A stretch of DNA of 10,805 bases from Methanobacteriota archaeon. GTDB taxonomy: Archaea; Thermoplasmatota; Poseidoniia; Poseidoniales; Poseidoniaceae. The notes under the pieces are model-generated. The model was not told the DNA's origin, searched no databases, and saw only the letters and a program-made list of their open reading frames with translations. Below, in pieces: positions 1 through 6,101 of the stretch. Every line of letters begins with the position of its first letter. The first letter of the stretch is position 1. A program made the translations under genes and the position numbers. Location of the stretch: the NCBI GenBank assembly GCA_002731395.1, contig PCBQ01000065.1:1-10805 (forward strand), read 5' to 3'.

Positions 1-75
1 CACCGATTCCTGCCCCGTTTCTTGGACCCAGTTTGGGGGGCCTTGGCGCGCGTTGGCGTGTTGCCAAGCGTGTGA
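1..75 (+). CDS. Possible 3' end of a + strand gene (cut by window edge)
   Basis: Reading from base 1, the + strand is open for 24 codons and stops at TGA 73-75. The residues are ordinary (ending ALARVGVLPSV) and about three quarters of the codons end in G or C, as in the neighbouring genes. It would converge on gcdH with 57 bases between the stops. An open frame this short can arise by chance. The opposite strand is also open here, from an ATG at 92 to the edge, but it has an arginine-heavy composition and weaker third-position bias. No function can be proposed. Confidence 0.3.
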   Translation, partial: HRFLPRFLDPVWGALARVGVLPSV

Positions 76-132
76 TCAGTCCGCGAGCCATGGGCGCGCT
101 TCAGCCAAAGTGTTCCGTGCGTTCACCCACGC

Positions 133-1308
133 TCAAGCCTGTCGTGTGAAGGCCTGAATTCCGGTGATGTATCGGCCAATGATCAGGTTGTGAATGTCGT
201 GCGTGCCCTCGTAGGTTTTGACCGATTCAAGGTTGGCCATGTGGCGCATGACGGGATATTCGTCGAGCACACCGTTGGCGCCGTGAATGTCGCGGGCCAC
301 GCGAGCAATTTCCAGTGCAATGTCCACGTTGTTCATCTTGGCGAGGCTGATTTGCTCGTTGAACCACGTGCCGTCATCCTTCTTTCTACCGAGGTGATAG
401 GCGAGCAGTTGTCCTTTGGTGATCTCACGCAGCATCCATGCAAGTTTGTTCTGCACCAGTTGGTATGCCGCAATGGGTTGCCCGAATTGGATGCGGGAGA
501 GAGCGTAGGTCTTAGCAGAGTGGAAGCAGGCCATTGCAGCACCGAGTGCTCCCCACGAGATGCCATAGCGGGCGTTGTTGAGGCATGAGAATGGACCGCG
601 GAGACCCTTGACGCCCGGGAGCATGCGGTCCTTGGGGATCTTGCAGTCTTGGAAGACGAGTTCTGAGGTGACGCTTGCCTTGAGCGAGTGCTTCCCCTTC
701 ATCTCCGGAGCGGAGAATCCTGGGTCGTCCTTTTCGACGATGAAACCGCGGATGACGCCATCGAGTTTGGCCCATACGACGGCGAGGTCGGCGATGGTGC
801 CGTTGGTGATCCACATCTTGGCTCCGTTCAGGAGGTAATGGTCCCCCATGTCTTCGGCTTTGGTGACCATGTCGCCGGGGTTGGAACCGTAATCAGGCTC
901 CGTCAGGCCGAAACATCCGATGAGTTCTCCGGAGGTCATTCCTGGCAGGTATTTCTTCTTCTGCTCTTCCGTACCGAAGTCCCAGATGGGGTACATGGCA
1001 AGAGATCCTTGGACGCTGGCAAAAGAACGCAGGCCGGAGTCGCCGCGCTCGAGTTCTTGGCAGATGAGGCCATAGGCCACGTACGAGAGGCCGGGGCAAT
1101 CGTAGCCTTTGAGGGGCGCGCCAAGCACGCCCATGGCACCGAGATCTTTGCGCCACTTGTCGAGGAAAACTCCGTCCCTGCACGCATGTTCGATGTCAGG
1201 GAGAACTTCCTCGTCCACCCAGTCTCGAACCATGTCACGAATCATGATTTCTTCTTCGGTAAGGAGCGATTCAATGTCGTAGAAATCAGGGGCTTCGAAG
1301 GCTTCCAT
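133..1308 (-). CDS. gcdH: Glutaryl-CoA dehydrogenase (acyl-CoA dehydrogenase family)
   Basis: This FAD enzyme oxidatively decarboxylates glutaryl-CoA to crotonyl-CoA and CO2 in the degradation of lysine and tryptophan, and passes electrons to electron transfer flavoprotein. At 391 residues it has full family length. The subfamily is shown by SGLRSFASVQGSLAMYPI (residues 91-108), matching the conserved RS-x4-Q block; its Arg94 is the residue type that holds the substrate's terminal carboxylate. The C-terminal block TYEGTHDIHNLIIGRYITG follows, with Glu367 as the expected catalytic base. GCFGLTEPDYGSNPG (about 131-145) and KMWITNG (about 164-170) are the flavin/substrate-binding signatures of the superfamily. 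The start at ATG 1308 has GAGGGAA about five bases upstream. The propeller gene lies 63 bases upstream on the same strand, so co-transcription is possible. The etfBA genes in this window encode the likely electron acceptor. Other acyl-CoA dehydrogenases are less likely because of the C-terminal signature. Confidence 0.93.
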   Translation of the reverse strand: MEAFEAPDFYDIESLLTEEEIMIRDMVRDWVDEEVLPDIEHACRDGVFLDKWRKDLGAMGVLGAPLKGYDCPGLSYVAYGLICQELERGDSGLRSFASVQGSLAMYPIWDFGTEEQKKKYLPGMTSGELIGCFGLTEPDYGSNPGDMVTKAEDMGDHYLLNGAKMWITNGTIADLAVVWAKLDGVIRGFIVEKDDPGFSAPEMKGKHSLKASVTSELVFQDCKIPKDRMLPGVKGLRGPFSCLNNARYGISWGALGAAMACFHSAKTYALSRIQFGQPIAAYQLVQNKLAWMLREITKGQLLAYHLGRKKDDGTWFNEQISLAKMNNVDIALEIARVARDIHGANGVLDEYPVMRHMANLESVKTYEGTHDIHNLIIGRYITGIQAFTRQA

Positions 1309-1371
1309 TGGCTTCCCTCAGGTATAGGCGGGGGAGACCGCTCTAAGGACCTGTTGCAGGCTCCATAGACC

Positions 1372-2556
1372 TCAGCGCTGACGGGAGCGGCGGGCATTGC
1401 GTCGTCGGATGTATGCAGCCTGTAACTTTGGGCTGTTCATGAATATCAGACCAATGATGGTCCCGATGAGCGCAACAGCCACAGCGATGCCTGCCACCGT
1501 CTCCAACACCGTGGATTGCTGGTCCGAACGGTCAGGATTCATCCCAACGAGATCACCGTCGTTGGTCAAAAACCACCCCGTGCCGATGTCGCTTTCCCAA
1601 GCCCCGAGGAGCGAACGTCCAGCCACCAGCGTGTCAAAGGCAAGTGCTTGGTCTGCGCCGAGGTGTTCGTAGGCTTGGTCATTGACCGGGTCATGACGGA
1701 TGAGTCCGAGTGGGGAGAGGTGGATGAGGGAAGTCCCTGCGGCAGCGACCGAAGCGCCGGTCATTTCAGAGTCCACGCTCTGGAGGTTTCGAATGGGGCC
1801 TGTGGAGCTCCGCGACGCGGTTTCGGTGTCCACCATGATGGTCATTGTCGAGCCGCCAAGTCCGAAGGCTGTGCATTCGTTGAGGGTAGGATCGGCACAC
1901 GTCACGGTTGACCAGGTCGTGGTGGACGTCCCAGTCAACCATGTCACATCGTGTGAACGGCCAATGACCGCCAAACCGTCCTGACTGGTGGTCACCACGC
2001 ACACGTTGGCGGAACGGTGGCATTCAAGATCGACGATGTCCTCGGTCTCAAGACCGTTTTCGAGCATGACCGGGCCCGTTCCTTCCGCAAAGCGCCACAG
2101 ACCACCGTCTTCCGAGGCGATGTAAGCCACGTCTGCACCGGGTCGCCAAGCCACGTCGATGAGGTTGCGGCCGGTGAGGAGGTTCGATCCGTTGGCGTTG
2201 GTCACCGCGTGGGTGTCACCCACGTACCGCATCAGGAGACCGGTGTCTCCCACGAGCAAAGCCGTAGCACCTCCCGGATGCCAATCCACTGCGTTGATGT
2301 CGACACTTCGGCCGGTCCCCAACTCCACATCGAGGTCCCGTCTGTCGGGCTGCAGTCCGTCAATCCGGTGTGCCCAGCCGTCTTCACCGACCAGCAGCAC
2401 GGCTTCCCCTCCGGGGCGAACGTCCATTCCTAGCAATGCACCGGGTGCCTGGATGACTCCCCCGTCGGACAGGACCACTGCAGGCGCCGCGGCAACAGGG
2501 GCCGCGAGAGCACACAGCGCCGCCAAAACCAACGCAATGAAACGACGCATGGTCAT
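1372..2556 (-). CDS. Exported beta-propeller-like protein with C-terminal membrane anchor
   Basis: I do not recognise the exact family. The N-terminus (MTMRRF, then a hydrophobic alanine/leucine stretch to about residue 24, AAA-P) is a signal peptide. Residues about 40-340 are beta-rich, with blade-like repeats roughly 45 residues apart: DVRPGG (45-50), VDWHPGG (90-96), VAWRPGA (135-141) and a weaker one near 176. Each is followed by a hydrophobic strand and a (G/S)(E/D)DG or GDTG turn, as in WD40-like or Kelch-like propellers. Cysteine pairs C179/C186 and C220/C228 could form disulphides, which fits a location outside the cell. One membrane helix (about 354-373) and an arginine-rich tail (RRRNARRSRQR) follow, giving an outside-domain, inside-tail topology. 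The start is ATG 2556 or, in frame, ATG 2550. Neither has its own good ribosome binding site, but a short leader ORF ends exactly on ATG 2556. A role in binding or surface structure is a guess. Confidence 0.75.
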   Translation of the reverse strand: MTMRRFIALVLAALCALAAPVAAAPAVVLSDGGVIQAPGALLGMDVRPGGEAVLLVGEDGWAHRIDGLQPDRRDLDVELGTGRSVDINAVDWHPGGATALLVGDTGLLMRYVGDTHAVTNANGSNLLTGRNLIDVAWRPGADVAYIASEDGGLWRFAEGTGPVMLENGLETEDIVDLECHRSANVCVVTTSQDGLAVIGRSHDVTWLTGTSTTTWSTVTCADPTLNECTAFGLGGSTMTIMVDTETASRSSTGPIRNLQSVDSEMTGASVAAAGTSLIHLSPLGLIRHDPVNDQAYEHLGADQALAFDTLVAGRSLLGAWESDIGTGWFLTNDGDLVGMNPDRSDQQSTVLETVAGIAVAVALIGTIIGLIFMNSPKLQAAYIRRRNARRSRQR

Positions 2557-2573
2557 GGGGCGGCGACGTGCAT
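2553..2573 (-). promoter_or_regulatory. Possible six-codon leader ORF coupled to the propeller gene
   Basis: On the - strand, GGAGAGGT (complement of 2578-2585) is followed after four bases by ATG 2573. This opens the frame M-H-V-A-A-P and ends in TGA at 2555-2553. That stop overlaps the ATG of the propeller gene in an ATGA junction. The spacing matches the strong initiation sites elsewhere in this window. The arrangement suggests that ribosomes load at the leader and re-initiate on the propeller gene. The alternative is a one-base error in the CCCC run just before ATG 2556, in which case the leader would simply be the N-terminus of the propeller protein. Confidence 0.45.
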
Positions 2574-2577
2574 GAAA

Positions 2578-2593
2578 ACCTCTCCTGTGAGGT
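2578..2593 (-). promoter_or_regulatory. Small hairpin covering the leader ribosome binding site
   Basis: ACCTC (2578-2582) and GAGGT (2589-2593) are perfect complements around a six-base loop. In the - strand transcript, the GGAGAGGT ribosome binding site of the leader ORF occupies the 3' arm and part of the loop, so folding would hide it. The stem is only 5 bp, so this could be chance. Confidence 0.25.
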
Positions 2594-2595
2594 GG

Positions 2596-2620
2596 GGTTC
2601 GCCGGCTCGCGGGGCGAACC
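2596..2620. repeat. Perfect 8-bp inverted repeat in divergent intergenic region
   Basis: GGTTCGCC (2596-2603) and GGCGAACC (2613-2620) are exact inverted copies separated by nine bases. The repeat lies between the divergent propeller and DUF5611-like genes, 28 bases before the + strand start at 2649. Two G-T wobbles and a T-A pair could extend the stem in RNA. It could be an operator for a dimeric regulator or a leader hairpin. No convincing TATA box was found in the region. Confidence 0.45.
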
Positions 2621-2648
2621 TTATGCCGAGCATGACCGTGGGAGGTGC

Positions 2649-3167
2649 ATGGAGCGATTTCACGTCCGACGTGGCCACGAAAAGAAGACTGGAGGGAACG
2701 CGGGATTGGCCAAGTTGGCCGCGGAAGCCTTCGACGGTGCGACCGCGGACGTCGACGGACGCTTCCAAGCCTCCTTTGGACTGATGACCAGCGTGACCGG
2801 TGAATACGCCGACGGCCGTCTTGTGGTCGATGTCGTGCAACTCAAGGGCGAAGACCTTCAGGCCTTCCTTGACCAAAACGGCATGGACGTCGCAATGGAG
2901 TCGCGTCGTCGATGGTCGACGTTCCTCGATGACGCCACGGGTTACAACGCCAAGCAACGAGGCGACAAAGCCAAGGAAGAGGCAAAGAACATCTCCGGTG
3001 CAAAATCCACCATCAACATGGCCCGTAAGACGCTGGAACTCAGCACTTCCCTGAGCGATGAAGGAAAGCAGGCCATTTTGGAACGCATCGATGCGCTTCA
3101 AGCCGTTCTTGACGAGGGCAAGAGCCCGACGGAAGGCATGATCAAGAAACTCAAGGATCTCCTCTGA
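2649..3167 (+). CDS. DUF5611-like archaeal protein with helical C-terminal tail
   Basis: The function is unknown. From ATG 2649 the product has 172 residues and begins MERFHVRRGH, resembling the M-x-x-(Y/F)-x-(F/V)-(K/R)-R-G-(H/Y) opening I recall for archaeal DUF5611 proteins. A second matching block is RRRWSTFLDDATGYNAKQRG (residues 86-105). Residues about 20-75 look like a small alpha-beta domain, and about 106-172 are charged and helical, probably a coiled extension. The open frame continues upstream to a GTG at 2568, but that start has no ribosome binding site and would add 27 poorly conserved-looking residues. GGAGGTG at 2641-2647 sits just before ATG 2649, although the one-base gap is short. 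Its stop codon is part of the ribosome binding site of tyrS nine bases on, so the two are probably co-translated. The family assignment is from memory. Confidence 0.7.
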   Translation: MERFHVRRGHEKKTGGNAGLAKLAAEAFDGATADVDGRFQASFGLMTSVTGEYADGRLVVDVVQLKGEDLQAFLDQNGMDVAMESRRRWSTFLDDATGYNAKQRGDKAKEEAKNISGAKSTINMARKTLELSTSLSDEGKQAILERIDALQAVLDEGKSPTEGMIKKLKDLL

Positions 3168-3172
3168 GGTGA
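3165..3172 (+). promoter_or_regulatory. Ribosome binding site of tyrS fused with upstream stop codon
   Basis: TGAGGTGA contains the TGA stop of the DUF5611-like gene (3165-3167) and the GAGGTGA ribosome binding site for the GTG start of tyrS at 3177, four bases downstream. It supports the GTG start over the later ATG at 3201 and implies translational coupling. Confidence 0.75.
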
Positions 3173-3176
3173 ACAC

Positions 3177-4319
3177 GTGGACCTCGTTGACCTGGATGCC
3201 ATGGCTGAGGCCCATCCTGGTTTGGCTGACCTCGACGACGTTGCTTTGAAGCGGCTCAAACTGATGGTCAACGGTGCACAGGAAGTGGTCGGGCTCGACC
3301 ACCTCATCTCCGTCTTGGCCGGTGGGCCAAGCATGGCTGGAGACGATGTCATCCGCTGTTATGTTGGATTCGAACCTTCAGGAACGGCTCACATCGGTTG
3401 GAAGGTGCTCGCCCTTCGGTTGCGTCACCTGCTTGATGCACAGGCCAATGTGATGGTCTTCCTTGCTGATTGGCACGCTTGGGTCAACGACAAATTCAGC
3501 GGTGATATGGCAGCAATTCAGACCACAGCGCGCTACATGGAGGACACCTTCCGAGCCTTGCTCGGTCATCCTGAGGAAGGAGATGGCCCGGGCCAACTTC
3601 GCTTCGTGTGGGCCTCTGCAATCATGTCCGATGGCGATTATTGGGCGCGCGTTCTGCGGTGCAGCAAGGGCATGACCCTTGCTCAAGTCCGGAAGACCTT
3701 CTCCATCATGGGGCGTGACGAGGCGTCTTCAGACAACGACCTCTCAAAGTTCTACTACCCTGCCATGCAGGCTGCAGACATCGGTCATATGCAAATCGAT
3801 CTCGCCATCGGTGGTATGGATCAGCGCAAAGCGCACATGTACATGCGCGACGTGTCACAACGCTGGGGATGGCCGAAGGCGACGTGCCTGCACACGCCGA
3901 TCATCTCTGGCCTCAATGCCTCAGGTGGGCGAATGGAAACCTTCGATCACAAAATGAGCAAGTCCGATCCTCGCGGGGCCATCCTGCTCCATGATGACCA
4001 AGCCTTGATCAGGAAAAAGATGCGAAAGGCCTACCTCGATCCTGCGGACGAACATTCCCCTGTCTACGAACTTGCCGAGCACATCGTGCTTCCAGAGCAG
4101 GGTGTCATTCACGTCACGCCAAATCCGAAGTTTGGCGAACCTTCTCAGTGGAACAATCTTGATGCCTTCCGTGCTGCCGTTTCCGACGGGTCCCTCCACC
4201 CACTGGATGCCAAGTGGGGAGTTGCGGACGGACTCGCGGCTGGGCTGTCGAGCGTCGCCTCGCACTTCGAGGCCGAACCGGACCTCCTCGAAGCGGTACG
4301 CACCCTGATGGGCGTATGA
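3177..4319 (+). CDS. tyrS: Tyrosyl-tRNA synthetase, archaeal/eukaryal type
   Basis: This class Ic enzyme charges tRNA-Tyr with tyrosine using ATP, in the cytoplasm. The 380-residue product carries YVGFEPSGTAHIGW (62-75), where Tyr62 is the usual substrate-contacting tyrosine and HIGW the HIGH-motif variant. YYPAMQAADI (193-202) contains Tyr194, Gln198 and Asp201 in the spacing of the archaeal tyrosine pocket, and IGGMDQRKAHM contains Gln216 at the conserved distance. The KMSKS loop is at residues 259-263. This residue set distinguishes it from the related TrpRS. It is longer than the roughly 306-residue Methanocaldococcus enzyme, with about 40 extra residues at the N-terminus and a longer C-terminal part. 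It starts with GTG and sits nine bases after the DUF5611-like gene, forming a likely two-gene operon. Its stop is one base from the stop of the convergent MCM-like gene, leaving no room for a terminator between them. Confidence 0.92.
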   Translation: MDLVDLDAMAEAHPGLADLDDVALKRLKLMVNGAQEVVGLDHLISVLAGGPSMAGDDVIRCYVGFEPSGTAHIGWKVLALRLRHLLDAQANVMVFLADWHAWVNDKFSGDMAAIQTTARYMEDTFRALLGHPEEGDGPGQLRFVWASAIMSDGDYWARVLRCSKGMTLAQVRKTFSIMGRDEASSDNDLSKFYYPAMQAADIGHMQIDLAIGGMDQRKAHMYMRDVSQRWGWPKATCLHTPIISGLNASGGRMETFDHKMSKSDPRGAILLHDDQALIRKKMRKAYLDPADEHSPVYELAEHIVLPEQGVIHVTPNPKFGEPSQWNNLDAFRAAVSDGSLHPLDAKWGVADGLAAGLSSVASHFEAEPDLLEAVRTLMGV

Positions 4320-4320
4320 A

Positions 4321-5226
4321 TCAACGCCAGGACGGCTCGCTGGTCCACGTGACCTCGTCGAAGTGGGTGGCGTGCTCGTCCAGCAAATCAATGCCCTCGA
4401 CCCGCAAAATCATGACGCGACGGGTGTCTTTGTCGAAGGTTCGTTCAGGAAGATGATCCACGTGCACGGAGGCATGCAGGCGAACCAAGGAACCGATGGG
4501 GTAGGCGTCGACGAAGTCCTCATCGACGACTGCTGTCCAGACGTGTTGGCCGACCGACCAAGGCCCCTCAGCGTTCGGAAGGACATCCATCAGCGAGAGG
4601 TACTGCACATCGATATACCGCAGGTTCTCGTTTACGAGGTTGTACGACGAACGCGGCAGGAAGCGTGTGGCGATCTCCTTTTCCTCAGGCTCCAGTCCTG
4701 AAAGGAAGCGCTCCGTACACTTTGGGCACGGACCGGGGCTTTCCCTTTGTCGAGCAAGACGTTGTTCGATGTCCCTGACGAAGTCGCAACCTTTGGCTGC
4801 GCATGCGTAGGAGGCTCTCTTGAGGTACCCGAGGGGAGGTGTTCGGCCCACGACCAGCGTGTCAAACGTGAACAGCTTGCGACGGTCGCGCATGCGAAGG
4901 CTGTCCAAACGGCGCTTGTGGTGGGCCGTTAAGCCGCTCAACCGTAACACGAGACGGCAGGGGTTTTCCATGAATCGAATAAACCGATCATTTAGTACCC
5001 GCTCTGCAACGGTCATGAATCGGTCGAGGTTGTCGCCAAGATGCCCTTGGATGACCGGGTCCGCACAGAGATCATCCCATTCAACCTCAAAGGAGAAAAT
5101 TTCCTCCTCACACGTTGAAAGCATCTCAAAATCGCTCTTGTACCTGCTCTCGATCAGCGCCCCAAAGGCGTTCATGAGCTCTTGCTCATCGGCCTCGGGT
5201 CCAACCTCTTGACGACCGAACGACAT
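4321..5226 (-). CDS. Stand-alone MCM N-terminal-like protein without ATPase domain
   Basis: The 301 residues follow the plan of the N-terminal half of archaeal MCM, the replicative helicase. First comes a helical region (about 14-85) with EIFSFEVEWDDLCADPVIQGHL, like the MCM A-domain pattern of an acidic strand, a D-L and a DP. An OB-fold region follows, starting RRKLFTFDTLVVGRTPPLGYLKRASYAC, like the MCM stretch leading into its zinc finger. Cys142, Cys147, Cys167 and Cys170 (CX4C...CX2C) form the likely zinc site. Later strands include VVDEDFVDAYPIGSLVRLHASV. The end, ILRVEGIDLLDEHATHFDEV, matches the linker that normally precedes the AAA+ domain, but the protein stops there with no Walker motifs. 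A stop codon three triplets before ATG 5226 fixes that ATG as the first possible start. It could bind single-stranded DNA or modulate MCM. Homology is judged by motif only. Confidence 0.65.
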   Translation of the reverse strand: MSFGRQEVGPEADEQELMNAFGALIESRYKSDFEMLSTCEEEIFSFEVEWDDLCADPVIQGHLGDNLDRFMTVAERVLNDRFIRFMENPCRLVLRLSGLTAHHKRRLDSLRMRDRRKLFTFDTLVVGRTPPLGYLKRASYACAAKGCDFVRDIEQRLARQRESPGPCPKCTERFLSGLEPEEKEIATRFLPRSSYNLVNENLRYIDVQYLSLMDVLPNAEGPWSVGQHVWTAVVDEDFVDAYPIGSLVRLHASVHVDHLPERTFDKDTRRVMILRVEGIDLLDEHATHFDEVTWTSEPSWR

Positions 5227-5240
5227 GGACCTTTAGGTCC
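5227..5240. repeat. Inverted repeat abutting the MCM-like start codon
   Basis: GGACCT (5227-5232) and AGGTCC (5235-5240) form a perfect 6-bp inverted repeat around TT, directly against the ATG of the MCM-like gene on the - strand. In the transcript, the only ribosome-binding-like bases (AGGT) lie inside it. It could be an operator or a start-masking hairpin. Confidence 0.4.
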
Positions 5241-5322
5241 ACAAAGACGGTTCATCAACCTCACCCATGCAACCGGCCACAAGGCGGGGCCATCCGAGTT
5301 CTGAGACAACCTTCTTGTGCCT

Positions 5323-5334
5323 CGCACCGGTGCG
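5323..5334. repeat. Perfect 12-bp palindrome upstream of etfB
   Basis: CGCACCGGTGCG is a perfect palindrome ending 19 bases before the etfB start at 5354. It lies in the 127-base divergent region shared with the MCM-like gene. Its size and symmetry suit a dimeric DNA-binding regulator. No obvious archaeal TATA box accompanies it, and GC-rich palindromes also arise by chance. Confidence 0.4.
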
Positions 5335-5353
5335 TGTAAGCACAGGTGGTAAA

Positions 5354-6091
5354 ATGCCAGAAATCATCGTTCTCGTAAAGCAGGTTCCAGATACTAACGC
5401 GCGCATTGCCATCGCTGGTGATGCGGTGGACATGAGCGGCGTCAAGATGGTCATGAGCCCTTACGATGAGTTCGCCCTCGAAGCGGCCCTGCGTCACAAG
5501 GAAGCATCCGGAGGCAACGTGACGGCTGTCACCATGGGCGGGGCTGGCGCGGACAAAGTCCTGAAGGACGCCAAGGCCATTGGCGCAGATCACATCGTTC
5601 GCCTCGACCACGAGGGTTGGCTCGATTCCAACGCTCTCCAAGCCGCGATTGCGGCAGCGGTGACCGAACTCGGTGCTGAATTCGTCTATTGCGGGAAGTC
5701 TGCTGCCGACACAGGCGCGGGTTCCACCGGTCCAGGCGTGGCCGAGCGCATGGGTTGGGCCAGCGTCTCAAACGCCGTTGGGCTGGAATTTGGAGCGGAC
5801 GTTCATGCCATCTGCCCTGCCGAAGGCGGCAACGCCCGCGTCCAAGTCCCCACTCCCGCGGTCATTTCCTGCGACAAGGGCGACCTGAAGGTCCGCAAGC
5901 CCAATGTCCGGGGCATCATGCAAGCCAAGAAAGCGGCCGTGGACGTTCGTAGCGTTGCGGTTGGCGCCAGCACCGTTCGGGTAATTGGATGCTCGCTCCC
6001 TCCCGCCAAGCCGGCAGGCAAGTCTTACGAAGGCGGTGCCGCTGCTGCAGATGTCGCACGTCTGCTCCGTGAGGAGGCCAACGTCCTTTGA
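5354..6091 (+). CDS. etfB: Electron transfer flavoprotein, beta subunit
   Basis: EtfB pairs with EtfA to form the soluble FAD carrier that takes electrons from acyl-CoA dehydrogenases. From ATG 5354 it has 245 residues, close to the usual family length. It opens MPEIIVLVKQVPDTNARI, the standard ETF-beta start. GKSAADTGAGSTGPGVAERMG is the central nucleotide-binding stretch, and VRKPNVRGIMQAKK (180-193) is the family signature loop. The frame extends 29 codons upstream to an ATG at 5267, but homology begins at 5354, where AGGTGGT lies three bases ahead. It is followed by etfA after ten bases, with its stop fused to the etfA ribosome binding site. GcdH in this window is a plausible electron donor. 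The next carrier, an ETF:quinone oxidoreductase, is not in the window. Confidence 0.92.
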   Translation: MPEIIVLVKQVPDTNARIAIAGDAVDMSGVKMVMSPYDEFALEAALRHKEASGGNVTAVTMGGAGADKVLKDAKAIGADHIVRLDHEGWLDSNALQAAIAAAVTELGAEFVYCGKSAADTGAGSTGPGVAERMGWASVSNAVGLEFGADVHAICPAEGGNARVQVPTPAVISCDKGDLKVRKPNVRGIMQAKKAAVDVRSVAVGASTVRVIGCSLPPAKPAGKSYEGGAAAADVARLLREEANVL

Positions 6092-6096
6092 GGTGA
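6089..6096 (+). promoter_or_regulatory. Ribosome binding site of etfA fused with etfB stop
   Basis: TGAGGTGA contains the etfB stop (6089-6091) and the ribosome binding site for etfA. The octamer is identical to the one at the DUF5611-like/tyrS junction. It decides the etfA start at ATG 6102, five bases on, against a longer open frame reaching back to 5985. Confidence 0.75.
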
Positions 6097-6101
6097 TTAC
6101 C

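Noticed and set aside
1..92. - strand frame from ATG 92 to the left edge
   Set aside because: It is open for 30 codons but has a very arginine/proline-rich composition, no ribosome binding site at usable distance and weaker third-position GC than the + strand alternative.
663..671. Another TGAGGTGA octamer inside gcdH
   Set aside because: It is on the + strand inside a - strand gene with no start or stop nearby, so it is a chance copy.
688..1368. 226-codon open frame on the + strand
   Set aside because: It is antisense to gcdH, which has the full acyl-CoA dehydrogenase motif set.
2553..3302. 249-codon open frame on the - strand
   Set aside because: It is the shadow of the DUF5611-like gene and the tyrS start. 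Only its last six codons are of interest, as a leader ORF.
5268..5353. Upstream extension of etfB to an ATG at 5267
   Set aside because: The 29 extra residues do not resemble ETF-beta, and a ribosome binding site sits directly before ATG 5354.
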